A stretch of 64,000 nucleotides of DNA, from the NCBI GenBank assembly GCA_039619475.1, contig CM077116.1, forward strand, positions 460,535,576-460,599,575, in the 5' to 3' direction. The DNA is from Icerya purchasi (taxonomy: Eukaryota; Arthropoda; Insecta; Hemiptera; Monophlebidae). Shown here piece by piece: positions 48,855 to 60,024 of the stretch (position 1 is the first letter of the stretch; every line of letters starts with the position of its first letter). A program made the translations under genes and the position numbers. The notes beneath the pieces are model-generated. The model saw only the letters and a program-made list of their open reading frames with translations. It made no database searches and was not told where the DNA came from.

Positions 48855-49316
48855 CCGACTGTAGCCCGGCTTTGAGTATAAGTTTACAGCTGTAAACATT
48901 TGTACCGTACGATTACAGCGCCATCAGCTGGCAATTTAATAATTTCTTTATTATAGCGATAAAAACATCATAGTTAACTTTTTATTAATCTTACGAAAAT
49001 ATAATATTGCATCGTAGGACGGCTAACCTATATTATTTTTTGATTTACGTAAAAAATACGTAGTATTTAACTTTTGTAAATTTCTAAAAAAAACTGATGT
49101 ACATATCTTTTAATGTAAAATTAAAAATGTATATTTTGTTTTAAAAACTCTGATAGTTAGTGTACATTATTATTACTAACTTCTACTTTAAGCGTAATGT
49201 AAACATAAATATAATTTTCATCATGGCCAACTGATGGCGTTATATTTATGTCTGTAGTTAAATTGCGTTCGACTGCTAACCCTGTAAACTTATACTCAAA
49301 ATTGGGCTACATTCAA
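48855..49316. mobile_element. 462-bp MITE with TTAA flanks, inserted in the mariner element
   Basis: TTAA at 48851-48854 and 49317-49320 borders matching inverted ends: CCGACTGTAGCCC... on the left and, reversed, TTGAATGTAGCCC... on the right. Both continue TTTGAGTATAAGTTTACAG. A second inverted block (GCGCCATCAGCTGGC near 48921, inverted near 49235) extends the symmetry. Removing the insert and one TTAA gives continuous flanking sequence. TTAA duplication is characteristic of piggyBac-superfamily elements, but the end sequence alone does not prove the family. No coding capacity. Confidence 0.8.
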
Positions 49317-49450
49317 TTAAGCCTCATCTACCGGTTTGTTAGTATTGCTATGGAATGGGAAATACAGTGCCATCATCGGTGGAGCACAAAAGTCTCTTTG
49401 AAAGGAGTTGTTTAGGTATATCGCGTGAACGTTTTTTCTGAAAGCCCCTA

Positions 49451-50124
49451 CACACACACACATATATATATATCCTTATATATATATACACACATAAAGT
49501 TCTAGTCACTCAACAAAGTACTAAAGCAAACTAAAAAAGAAAGAATTCTGCTAGTACTTGTCTAACAGCAGAGATTAATTTGGCTCAACAGATTTTAGCT
49601 TAGTAATCTGAGAAGTCGCTGTTTGAAAATGCGAAGAAAAATTCTTGCGTAAGGCGCTAGTCACCCGTCAGTGTCGGAAAATCTGTCGACTGTGACAAAC
49701 GAAAAGCGGTACAGAAACGGAGATCGGTAATTTAGAAAGGCTTGTTAATGTGAGCAGAAGTAGTTACTTTTTAAAAAGATTTCTTAATGTAATTTTAATT
49801 TTCTTCTAAATAAGATATTTCAATTTTTTCTATTATACGACATGGATTCTATTTATAAAGTTATATTACTTGATAATCCTTTTTATTTATTTATTTATTT
49901 TTGAAATTCATTTTGTATTATTTCCTTTTTTGTTTCTTCTGTCGGAATTTAAATGTAAATTTTCTTTTGCATAAATTTTATTTTTTATTTTTTAAAATAA
50001 AAAAGAAGTTGCTTCTTAATTTGCTTTTATTTATGAAGTAATGCGTGCAATTGTACGTCGCATTAATTCCATTTCAACACATTTTTCTATCTTAGGGAAG
50101 TGCCGGGAAAAAAATCGGGCATAT

Positions 50125-50157
<33 letters not shown>
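49451..50157. other. no gene seen; CA/TA microsatellites
   Basis: CA/TA dinucleotide tracts at 49450-49495 and 50126-50157 border a stretch with no recognised feature. Confidence 0.55.
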
Positions 50158-50448
50158 ACTAGGCCATTTTGACCTCGCAAAGAGCTGTGCCCCTTGACCC
50201 CTCTTGCTTTCATTTCTGTCTCTTTCTCTTCTATATTTTGTATAAAATGATCAAAATTTACAACGTAATTCTTACTGGCATCAACACAAAAAAAAATAAC
50301 ATAATCACAAAAATCCCATCCTAACATTTAACTTTCATTATATAAAATTAAGACATTTTTTCGTTATGTTTTTCATTACATATTTCGTTACATAAAATTG
50401 GGACATTTTTTCTAATGGAGGGTAGCCTAAGAATTACATTATAGTTAG
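50158..50448 (+). repeat. unclassified interspersed repeat, copy B
   Basis: Same orientation and order as 47659-48010, shorter by the internal block. The AAGGGGC/GCCCCTT hairpin seen in copy A is broken here (AAGAGCTGTGCCCC), and the terminal ACGTTGTAA has become ACATTATAG. Also flanked by a TA microsatellite on the left. Confidence 0.85.
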
Positions 50449-53062
50449 TGTATATATGTATGTATGTATGTTCAGTACCCTTTTCTCCTTTGTTTATTAA
50501 CCGATTATATACATAAACTAACTAGGCCCTTTTGTCTTGATTAGGGAGAGATCTCCTGGCATCTTTAATTTTTAATGAAATTTTATTAGCGTGATGCTAG
50601 AACGTTATAGTTATTTCGATAGGATTTTCTTAGTATCCCCAAGTTAAGAATGACATTTTTATTAGAAGCGTTATTAATATTGTTTTAGGATTTCTTTGTG
50701 CCTCCGTTGAGAGAACGGCGCAGTTGTTCTATTATACAAACACATACGTACATATATAAGTATATATGTATATAAATGATATTTCAGAAATTCCTATCCA
50801 CCAAGTTAGTGAGAGATATGTTCTTCATAAATAACGAAAAGTTCGAGTTTTTCCGTCTACGTTGTATATAAATCATTTTGGAGAGCCGATATTAAAGGCT
50901 TTTCTTAGAATCGGATTTTCACGTACGAAGCCGTATGCGTTGAAGCTTCGTTCAACTTAAACTCGCTATTACTGTCTTCGGCGGGAAGCAAAAGGAAACT
51001 TTGTAAATTTTACTGATATGCTGCGATCGAAAGTGATTCGGATTTTAGGTATGTGTATATGAAATTTGTATTGCATGCGTATGAACTTCCGCGTATGTAT
51101 GTGTATATTTAAGTTCAGCGATAAAAGCCGTCGAGGAAAATAACAAAATGATATTTTTCAATGCCTGGAGTAAGCGATAAAAGTTTATGATAGGGGGGGA
51201 TAACCTGGGAATCTCGACGACTGCACGTTTATCTAATATTACACCTAAAAGCTTTCAGGGAAGTATTTGCTTAGCTATGAATTTGTGAAATGAGGAAGGG
51301 TAATGTCTCACGCCATTTAAAATGTTCTTCATTTTGCTTACATTTTTGTAATTTTCATCAAAAACTGCTTATATTACGAACAGTAGGAAAACGCGTAAGT
51401 AGTTTGTTTGTAAACATTTATCGTACCGAATTTGTTTTCGATTTTCTGCAGGTTTTTATAGAAAAATGTAGTGTATCCATTGCACGGTCTAAGTTATTAA
51501 TGGGATTTAATTCAATCCATTATTTCGTTTAGGAAATGGCGCACGCTCGATAAATATAATGGTTGGCGGACTAAATCGTCGACGGTAGAACTTTATGAAA
51601 TTCTGTTCAGGGCTAGTTTGAAACAGAAATTATTTCTTTCTTTTTAAATAAAAAATGAAGACCTAGTTGAAAGTCTAAGCGGTTAATATTCTTTTATTTA
51701 TAGTTTTTTCCTTGCCGTTCGGGGTGGGCTAAAATAATTCGGATAATGAATTAAAGGAAAGAGGAAAACAGGTTTACAACAAATATAATTAGCCGAATGC
51801 AGGCGAAATTATTTGAAAAACAAAAAAAACAAAAATATCATACAAGATCGACTAAGCTAAACAACCGGGAATACTATTGACGTGGAAATGTTATATCTGA
51901 AACTATTCAATGCGGGCAGGCGAAAGTGATCAGATGACGGTTGACAATGAAAATGTGATTCGGCAGCGGTAGTTCTCATTGCCTTATTTAATAGGTTTTA
52001 ATCGGTAAATCAATCCTTCCAAATGGCCTTTATGTTTCCAGCGATCGAAAAATCTGCAACTTGGAATACGAAGGTAAAATACAATTTAATCTATTAAAAA
52101 TAATCTTCCTACTAAAAGTTACCGGTTGTACACACAATTGTGACCACTTTTACTGATTCGAAAACTGGATATTTCTAAAATAAGTTAATAAATAGGATTT
52201 TGTATTTAAATTCGAATGTTTTATCTGATATGTACTGTTTGGAGTAATTGATAGGTGACAAAACTGTTACTAATACATTGGAAAAGCACGAAAAGAGATA
52301 AATGTCTTAAATTCAATTTTGTTTTTCCATTTAATTTTTTCGTTTGCTTAAATTTCTAAATTCCTCATTTTCAGCAGCCACCTTCCTCATGGAATATTTC
52401 ACTAACATTTACATTATCTACCTCTATAATAATGGATTTAAATTTGATTCGTAAACTACACTTTCTTTTCCGAAATTTAAAGCACGCCTCTATTTATTTG
52501 AAACACACCGCTGATTTTTTAAAAGAAAAACTTCATATTTAATTAATTCACTATCAGAAATACCTAAATCAGAAATAGTGCCATCAACTACAATCTCTTC
52601 GAAACTCACCGTTCTGTGAGATGCAATATCACACTTCTCGACTAAATGTATCTACAAAAGTTTACTTTCGAATCATTTATATTGTACATTTAGTTTTTTT
52701 TTTTTTTTTTTTTTTTTGTGGAAAAGAGGATATATTATTGGATTCATATTACGAACCAGATTTAATAATTCATAGCAATATGCATATTTTTTTAAAACTG
52801 ATGAAAAATATTCTATTTCACATTAAATTCAGAACAACCGAAGTTCATTTTTTGTTTGTTTTGTCTCCGCTTCTATGCATGTCTTGAAATTCGAAATCGA
52901 TTTAATTCGATAAATTGAAACTGCGCACGCGTCTACCGCTGCTTCTAAAGATATATGACTTGTATAAAATTTCCAAAAAAAATTTTCTGATCCGTGGTCA
53001 TAAATGTGGCTATTGGCACTACTGGAGTTGATTTTTTTTTTTTTTTTTCATTTTAGAGTAGT

Positions 53063-53063
<1 letters not shown>
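50449..53063. other. no gene seen
   Basis: AT-rich sequence with no recognised coding region or repeat; T-runs at 52696-52717 and 53032-53048. Confidence 0.5.
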
Positions 53064-53094
<31 letters not shown>

Positions 53095-53133
53095 TTTTAC
53101 GTGTCTTACACAGCAACTTAGGCTAGAGACACG
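53064..53133 (-). repeat. retroelement 3' end: stem-loop followed by AAAT tail (minus)
   Basis: On the minus strand CGTGTCT (53133-53127) and AGACACG (53106-53100) form a 7-bp stem around a 20-nt loop with GCCTAAGTTG, followed by (AAAT)n to 53064. It parallels 34727-34789: similar loop, different but complementary stem. Confidence 0.65.
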
Positions 53134-53831
53134 GCAAGAAATTACAAAATTATGAAAGTTGAAAGAAAGGAAAAAAGGAAAAGTATTATAATTACTACAT
53201 TTTTTCAGTAAATACTTATGTCAGGTGCTTCGATGGTCTTACGTTTTTTTTTTTTTTTGAGTATCATGTCGTCCGGTCAATGTTTAAAAGAGCCTACAAA
53301 ATGACTCGTTGATTTGATGTAGAAGTTTTATTGTTTGTGGAATGAACGGAATCCCGCCGCCGTTTTACTTCGATTAATACGTGTAACATCTGTGAATAGT
53401 TACAACGGTTATTTTATTAAAATGTTATGTTTTATTTTTTCAAAGCGTTAACGTGCATTTTTTCTCGAAAACATCAAAAATAAAATATATAAAGAGATTC
53501 TTCGGCGAATTCAAATGTCATTTGCAAAAAAGTTGTTTTATCTGATTTTGTATTCTGTCACTACCTAACTAATCGATTTTTCATTCTAAACGGCCGATGT
53601 GTGCGTAGTTTTGGCAATCGGGGGGTCCGGTCACATTTTGATAAAACGTCGAGTGTACGGAAATTTTTAGAACTGTTCACGGTCATGTATGAAATCTATT
53701 GTGGGTGGGGGTGGGGCTTTAATTCAGAGTACAATTCAACGTCGTGATTGTATATTGTGGAAGGGGTTACGATCCAGCTCCGATGATCCGGTTCTTCGGG
53801 GAATACTCCGTCGTTCGTGCATTTACAGAAA
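53134..53831. other. no gene seen
   Basis: No recognised feature; a short G-rich stretch lies at 53700-53717. Confidence 0.5.
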
Positions 53832-55001
53832 TACGAGCGTCTACAACTTTATACATTTTAATTTCCTCACTGGTGCGTCACGCGGCTTTTTTCGTTTAGT
53901 AAAGATGATGACGTCATATTTATTCTACGAAATATTACATTTAAAATATCATATTTTAATATTTCATATATATTGAAATGACTGCTTAATTAATAATATT
54001 AAATAATGAATTTTTATCAAGTATATTAAATTTATATATTTGTAGAGTAATATTTATTATTGTGCATATGAAATATTCGATATTTCTAAAAAGATCGCTA
54101 TCAGGTTTTTCTATGAAATTAACTATATTTTAGTCTACTAATATAAACTTATATAATTATAAAGTCTTAAAAACTATTCCGGATGCACTTTTTATACGTA
54201 ATTTGATATGCAGAAAAAAATTACGCGTTTATTTAAAAATACGAAATTTTAAGATTGCATGCGATTTGCAAATATGGATTCTCAGGTAAATGTAATACCT
54301 ATTCCAAGTATATTTTGTATGTTGTGCATATTTCGAATTGTATGAATAATGAATATTATTTTTGAATTTGTTTTGTTATGTATTGAAATATCAAATAATA
54401 ATGCTTCAGTTTTAAAAAAAAAAAATCTATTTTTAAATAAAATTATATAATTTGAATTATTAATTTTCATTCTGTACAATATCTCGATTTGGACCGCGAA
54501 AACGGGGGGAGTATTTGGACCATGAAAACCGGGAATAAACTGGAAATTTAAAAATTATATTTGAGTGGCCACCATAATTCGTTTAATTTAGTTATTAATT
54601 TTTATAATGCGTAAAAAGTAATATGGATCTAAAATTAAAATGGAAACACAAGCTGATGATGAACATGTAATTCGTAAGTAACTTGGCACTTCATTTTTCT
54701 TATCGTAATTTTTTTTTTCTGATAAAATGACTAATTGCATAATTATCCTTCGTACAAGTAGAATTTAAAGCCGACAAACTTGGTTGGCTGTATTTTTTAT
54801 AATATTTTGGTTTTTGTTGAGATTATATTAGTATTATTATATAAACCGCCATTTCAATGTATAAAATATTAAAATATAATACTTTTAAATGTAATTTTGT
54901 ATTTCATAGAATAAATATGACGTTATCACCTTTACTGAACGAAGAAAGCCGTGTGACGCTCCAGTGAGGGAATTAAAAGTATAAAGTTGTAGACGTTCGT
55001 A
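53832..55001. mobile_element. DNA transposon derivative with about 149-bp terminal inverted repeats
   Basis: The left arm (about 53832-53980) and right arm (about 54855-55001) are inverted copies with high identity. Both contain CGTCTACAACTTTATAC, TCCTCACTGG, GACGTCATATTTATTCTA-like and TTTAATATTT segments. The arms begin CGAGCG and CGAACG directly inside TA at 53832-53833 and 55000-55001, consistent with a TA target duplication. The interior is AT-rich, holds the GGACCATGAAAAC repeat (54486-54573), and has a short ATG frame near 54641 running to a GTAAGT (54675). That could be a relic first exon. No transposase is recognised, so this is a non-autonomous or decayed element. Confidence 0.85.
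54486..54573 (+). repeat. short interspersed repeat, copy 2 of 2
   Basis: Two tandem TTTGGACC-GAAAAC units, then GGAAATTTAAAAATTATATT and GAGTGGCCACCAT. Same order and strand as 10785-10856. It lies inside the long-TIR element. Confidence 0.7.
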
Positions 55002-56819
55002 TAAAAAGTGGGAATGTTTAGGATTGTAAAGATATTTTAAATTTCCCGACGCGAATTGTATGGAAAAGCTCTGATCCGAATATGCTTTTCACCACGCTGC
55101 TTGGATCGCGCGATAAATTTATATCGATTCTTGTAGAATGACTTCCTCGAAAATGCGTGAATGGTTTATTTTTATGTGGTCATTGGTTGAATATGTTGGT
55201 ATCATAATATATAGTTTGCGAAGAAATTTGAAAATTCGTACTCAAAAACGGAGTATTGAACATGTTAAATCCTCACAAGTGGGGGACCGATTTACTAAAG
55301 TGCTTTCGATATTGTTATTTTTCTGACCCTCCTGCGGTTGCGGTACGTTTTTTATTTTGGTTTGTTATTTGGTTTTGTATCTGACTCCTTTTAACATCTG
55401 TCGAACTGAATTTTGCGGACAGAGCCTCATCTAGTACTCTTCGATCAACCGTTTTATGATGCTTAATTCCGCTTGTTGAACGTGATATGCAATATTTTTG
55501 ATCCGTTGTAAAATCTTAAGTCAATTTTACCCGCGAAGTAGTTAAAGAGTTAAGCTGTGAAATACGGAATGTAAACGTATAAATTTTTTTGAAGAAAAAA
55601 TAAAAATCCGTAACAAAGTTTACATTGATGATTTAGATTTCATCGTTCACGATGTTAGTAAGCGTAATATGATAACAACCGAGCTTATCGATTCAGAATA
55701 GGTGTCACCGAGATTTCAAGTTTTTAAACTTCCCGAATAATCAGTTGAATTAACCGATGAATGTGCTCTTTTTTTATCTTTCTTTCCATTTTGACCGATA
55801 CTACTGCTAATTACATGGGAAGTTAATATAAAAATGGGCAAATTTTACACGATCTTGGTTCTGGGAACAATATGGGGTTTCCTCTTACTTGCTAGGTTTA
55901 TTAGCTGAAATATTACTGTTCTGCGTTATTATTGTAACACTTTTGAAAATGTATTTACGTCGTGTTAACGTTGATTACTTATTATATTTTCATCTTAAAA
56001 ACTTCTTTCAGTTAAAAACACACACATATACACATCGATGATTTTCGGTTGTTAGGCAAATTAAGATGAGGAATTAGAAAAGCAAAAGAAAGACAGCTGT
56101 GATATTGATGAAGAACTGACCATTATTCTATGTATGAAATGAAATATTATGATTATGCGAACCGAAAAAATGTGTGTTTTTTACTCTGTATTATTTACAG
56201 TAGCTACCCAAATGAAGTGTTGAAAATTAAGTCAATGCTAATCCCCCTATACATTGTATTAAGACACGATAGTTCACCACTTTTTTTTTTGTTTTTCGTT
56301 TTTTTTTTCTTTTTTTTCTTTTTTTTCTTTCTTTGTTATGATGTCTGTAATTAGTGGTTTTGATGTTCCGTGCGCCTTATGTAAAATATTATCTATTGCA
56401 TGTATCTGTTTCGTTTGTTTCAAGGTTGAAATCGAGTTATCATCATCAGATGTAATTACATTAAAATCATAAATTCTGCTTCTATATCGTAGATAGAATT
56501 TCTTGTAACGGTAAAAAGTACACGATTTTGCAATATGCAAAGTACATAACGTACTCGGTTAAAATTAAAAACCCCGAATACATTATGTAATATTAACCTC
56601 TGTAATCACTACACGGGAATGCTGGAACTTGTTTTTTATTGCATTTTTACAGGAAAATTTCCTATAGGCTTTAAATATATCTCCAAACAATTTTCCACTT
56701 TTATCCAACCACTGCACATCCACAGATCCCAATATTTTCTATGAATTAATCGGAACCGATTCAGCGGTATTACTCTTCCGCAATACCGAACATGGTTTTT
56801 CGTTACAAACATCCGTTTT
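55002..56819. other. no gene seen
   Basis: AT-rich sequence with an interrupted T-run at 56281-56330. No recognised feature. Confidence 0.5.
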
Positions 56820-56885
56820 TCCCCTTTTTTTCCCTTTTTTTCCTTCTTTTATTTTGGCGCTCAGCTATGGACATTAACTTAACTC
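56820..56885 (-). repeat. SINE-like 3' tail, further copy (minus)
   Basis: GGCGCTCAGCTATGGACATT at 56856-56875, preceded on the plus strand by a T/C-rich run (56825-56852), resembles GGCGTGTCAATTACGGACATT at 58229-58249. Same orientation as the other copies. The body is not recognisable. Confidence 0.5.
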
Positions 56886-58206
56886 AGTATAATTTGGATG
56901 ATGGTGTGGCGGATAGATCCTATCCATGAGTATTCACTAATCTTTACTATTTCCATAACAATAAGAGTAAACAATCTTGTTTAGTTTTGTGTTTATATTA
57001 ACTTAATAATAGCCAAATGGTTTCTTGCCAGACCAAAAAAAAAAAAAAAAAAAATGTAACAATTTTTAATTTATTGTGATTTCTCGGTGCGGGTTAGCGA
57101 GATTTCCACTCAAACAAAACTGTGTCATGGAAATTTACGGAAAATACATGTGTACGTTTTTCTCGGTGCCAGCTATTGAAAAAAAAATAATAAAGTAAAT
57201 GAGAAAATTCCAAATTGAAAAAAATGAATAATTTCTGCGTTGTATTTTTAAAGATCTTAATTTATTCCGTTTTATTTCGTGGTTATTATTGATTTTTTTT
57301 ATCTAAAAATGTTTGTTAACATTTTTTCATTTTATCGACAACTATTAAGCCATAAATAGTTTTAACTGTCTTTACAGATTTATTCAGAAGCATACTTTCA
57401 TTGCTTCTGGAGATTGTTGTATGTAATTAAAAGTATAAAATTAGAGCCCCGCCTAATTTTTTTGTAACAGATATATTATGCTGCTGAATAACGGCTATTC
57501 TTATGCCGATAGTAACAAAAAAATTTCGAACAAACGTCACCGTTATAACATTTTGCTTTCTGAACAATGGTCGGGTAAAATTAACACGTCTCTGGAATCA
57601 TAAAAAACTGGAATCTGAAAGTCCAAGGCCTAGGACAGAAGATCATATAAGCGGGGGTATTATATGCGTCTATATGTATATTTTTTGTAAATATAAAAAA
57701 TGAAATGTATCTGAATACTTGAAATTAGATTACGTTTGGCGATCCAGCCAAGTTAAGCGGTTTTTGTCGGCAGGGTTATAGAAAGTAACATACACTTTTA
57801 TCCTTTATTATGCAAAATTATATTCGTTTCGTTTAAATACACTTAAACATCAAGTACCGAAATAAGCTATGTTTATCGGTATATACATTTTTGTAGTTTT
57901 ATTTAATATTATCGTTGCCTATAATAAAAACTTACTCTAATGGATATATTGTTTATTGAAGTTGGTTTGCGTGGTGTGCACTACCTTCCGTAAGAAAATA
58001 GCATCATCAAACACGATTATCTCTTGCTGATAAGAAAACAATTAGCATTAATAATCATAATCGTAATCGTAATAATAATTATTTACCGATAAGATAGAAA
58101 CATAACAGAAATGTAGCAGATTGCTAGAACGGATCTTGCCGATATCATAAAATACCTTAATAACGTTGATTAAAATCGAATTAGAATTCAATGACTTAAT
58201 TGTTTT
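56886..58206. other. no gene seen; A-run
   Basis: A-run at 57036-57054. No coding sequence or repeat recognised. Confidence 0.5.
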
Positions 58207-58400
58207 GTTTTTTTTTTTTGTTTTTTTCGGCGTGTCAATTACGGACATTAACCCAGCGTTAGTGAAATTGTTGTAAGTTTCAATTTGTGGCGGTAGGATT
58301 TGAACCAGGCCCTACTCGAAACAAAAAATCGATTTCTAATAATCTACGTCGCGGTAGTTGGCTGACTCAGTTGTTAGCGGTCCGTTTGATTAGTTCGATG
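58207..58400 (-). repeat. tRNA-derived SINE with B box (minus)
   Basis: On the minus strand GGTTCAAATCC (58306-58296) matches the polymerase III B-box consensus GGTTCRANNCC. Downstream are a body ending CGCTGGGTTAATGTCCGTAA, TTGACACGCCG and an A-rich tail (T-run 58207-58227 on plus). The body is shared with 14206-14257. Upstream of the B box a tRNA-like region is expected. I can see TGAGTCAGCC-type sequence but no clean A box. Confidence 0.7.
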
Positions 58401-59925
58401 AATTAGTTTTTATTAGTTTTAGTTTGATGATCGTTATATTATTGTCGTTATGATTCCCGGGCAAAAGCGCACATAAATATAAAAATCCTTAAGTAATGAA
58501 AATATAAAAATAAAAGAGCTACTTAAAATTATTTAAAAACTGCTAGAAATAATTATTAAAAAAAAAAAAAAAGTGTTGAAAAGCGATGACATCAAATACT
58601 CTCAGCGGTGGAAGTTCGAAATTACAAAAATCCTAGGCGCGCTATTATTCGCAGTTTACTGACATTATTTGTGACTGTTTAAAAAATTTTATTCTCTATC
58701 GGAAAAATTAATAACTTCATTGTCAGCCTTCTCTACCGTATTAAAACAAATAAAAAACCTTACGTGACAAAAATAATTTTGTAACCTAATGTGATATATG
58801 TATTTATGGCTGTATTTTGTTGCCCATCGACGTTTTATGTATAATAAATGTGTAAAGTGTATTAAAGCCTTTAAAATATAAAAACTAGTTTTACTATATG
58901 TTTCTTTATTATTATTGCTGTTATTATTATTATTATTGGACACGCTTTGATAGACATTAATAGAAACCCCGATATGAGTATGCTAAACGGATTCAGTTCT
59001 GGATTATAATTCGGTGTGATCTTCGTTGTATTTTCATCTAACATTAATATCGGATTGATACTTTATTAATTCGTACCGAAGTGATCTGTTAACAGATAAT
59101 TGGTTTTTCATTTTACCTTTCATTATCGAATTCAGTATTAACAGTTATCGTTTTTCATATAAATATATTGTATTAATGAATAATTTATTAGCACGCGTTC
59201 TAAGCAGTTATACTGCTGAGATTGGTTTATCATCCTGAAATTTTTAATTTATGCATTATTTTCGACATTTAACCGAATTTCAGTTTTGTTTGAAAATGGA
59301 AACCTGTTTTCAATCGCTCGGTATCCCGACTCTTTTGTTAAACGCCTTTTCCGTTTTATAAAAGTATGAGTGGAGCTACAAGCCTTTCTTTAAAAAGAAC
59401 GCAAAAAGGAATACTGGAACCAACTTTAACATTTCTTATCAAAAATACGCGGATAGTCTAGAAATACTATATGAACGGAGTGGACAATTTTCCACTCTCT
59501 TATTTATTACAAAACGAGAGTTTTACGGGGAAATTAAACACCTTTATGTCTAGAAATTAACGAGTTTTATAAAAACCAAAATTCGGGCCTTTTTCCTTCC
59601 TCAACGTATGATGCATATTGATAGAAAGCTAGTTGTTTGAAGATAACGAAAGCAACAAAAATATCGGTTTTTCAATATTTTTTTTATTTTTAAATTTTTA
59701 CCTAATGTTTTTTTTTTTTTTAAAAAAATAATAATAATAATAAGAAAACGTAAATTATATACAAGCACATTTAAAATCAGATATTTTTAGTTTAATTTTT
59801 TAATAACCTATTTTTAAATCAGAGTTTCTTTTAATATAAAATTCGTGGTTAATGGGGAAAATTTTTTTATTTCTGAAATTTTATTGTGACTATCTATTAG
59901 TAACTTCAAAACAGATGTAAAATAC
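58401..59925. other. no gene seen
   Basis: AT-rich sequence with a short TTA microsatellite at 58907-58937. No recognised coding sequence. Confidence 0.5.
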
Positions 59926-59928
59926 TGA

Positions 59929-59929
59929 T

Positions 59930-60016
<87 letters not shown>

Positions 60017-60024
60017 TATATATA
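59929..60024. repeat. long TA microsatellite
   Basis: About 95 bp of TA repeat, interrupted twice by AAA. The longest TA tract in the window. Confidence 0.97.

Larger units (their letters stand above)
48060..49449 (-). mobile_element. mariner/Tc1-type element with terminal inverted repeats, containing a nested MITE
   Basis: The left end CAGTGTCTTTCAGGAAAAAA plus CGTTCACGCG (48060-48089) is inverted at the right end (49422-49449), differing at only a few positions. Between them, on the minus strand, lies a decayed transposase. The transposase N-terminus is missing: only about 110 bp separate the right terminal repeat from mid-protein once the nested 462-bp MITE is removed. The element is therefore an internally deleted copy. 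TA or CA dinucleotides flank the ends, but an exact TA duplication cannot be fixed. The left end inserts next to a TA microsatellite, a natural target. Confidence 0.85.
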
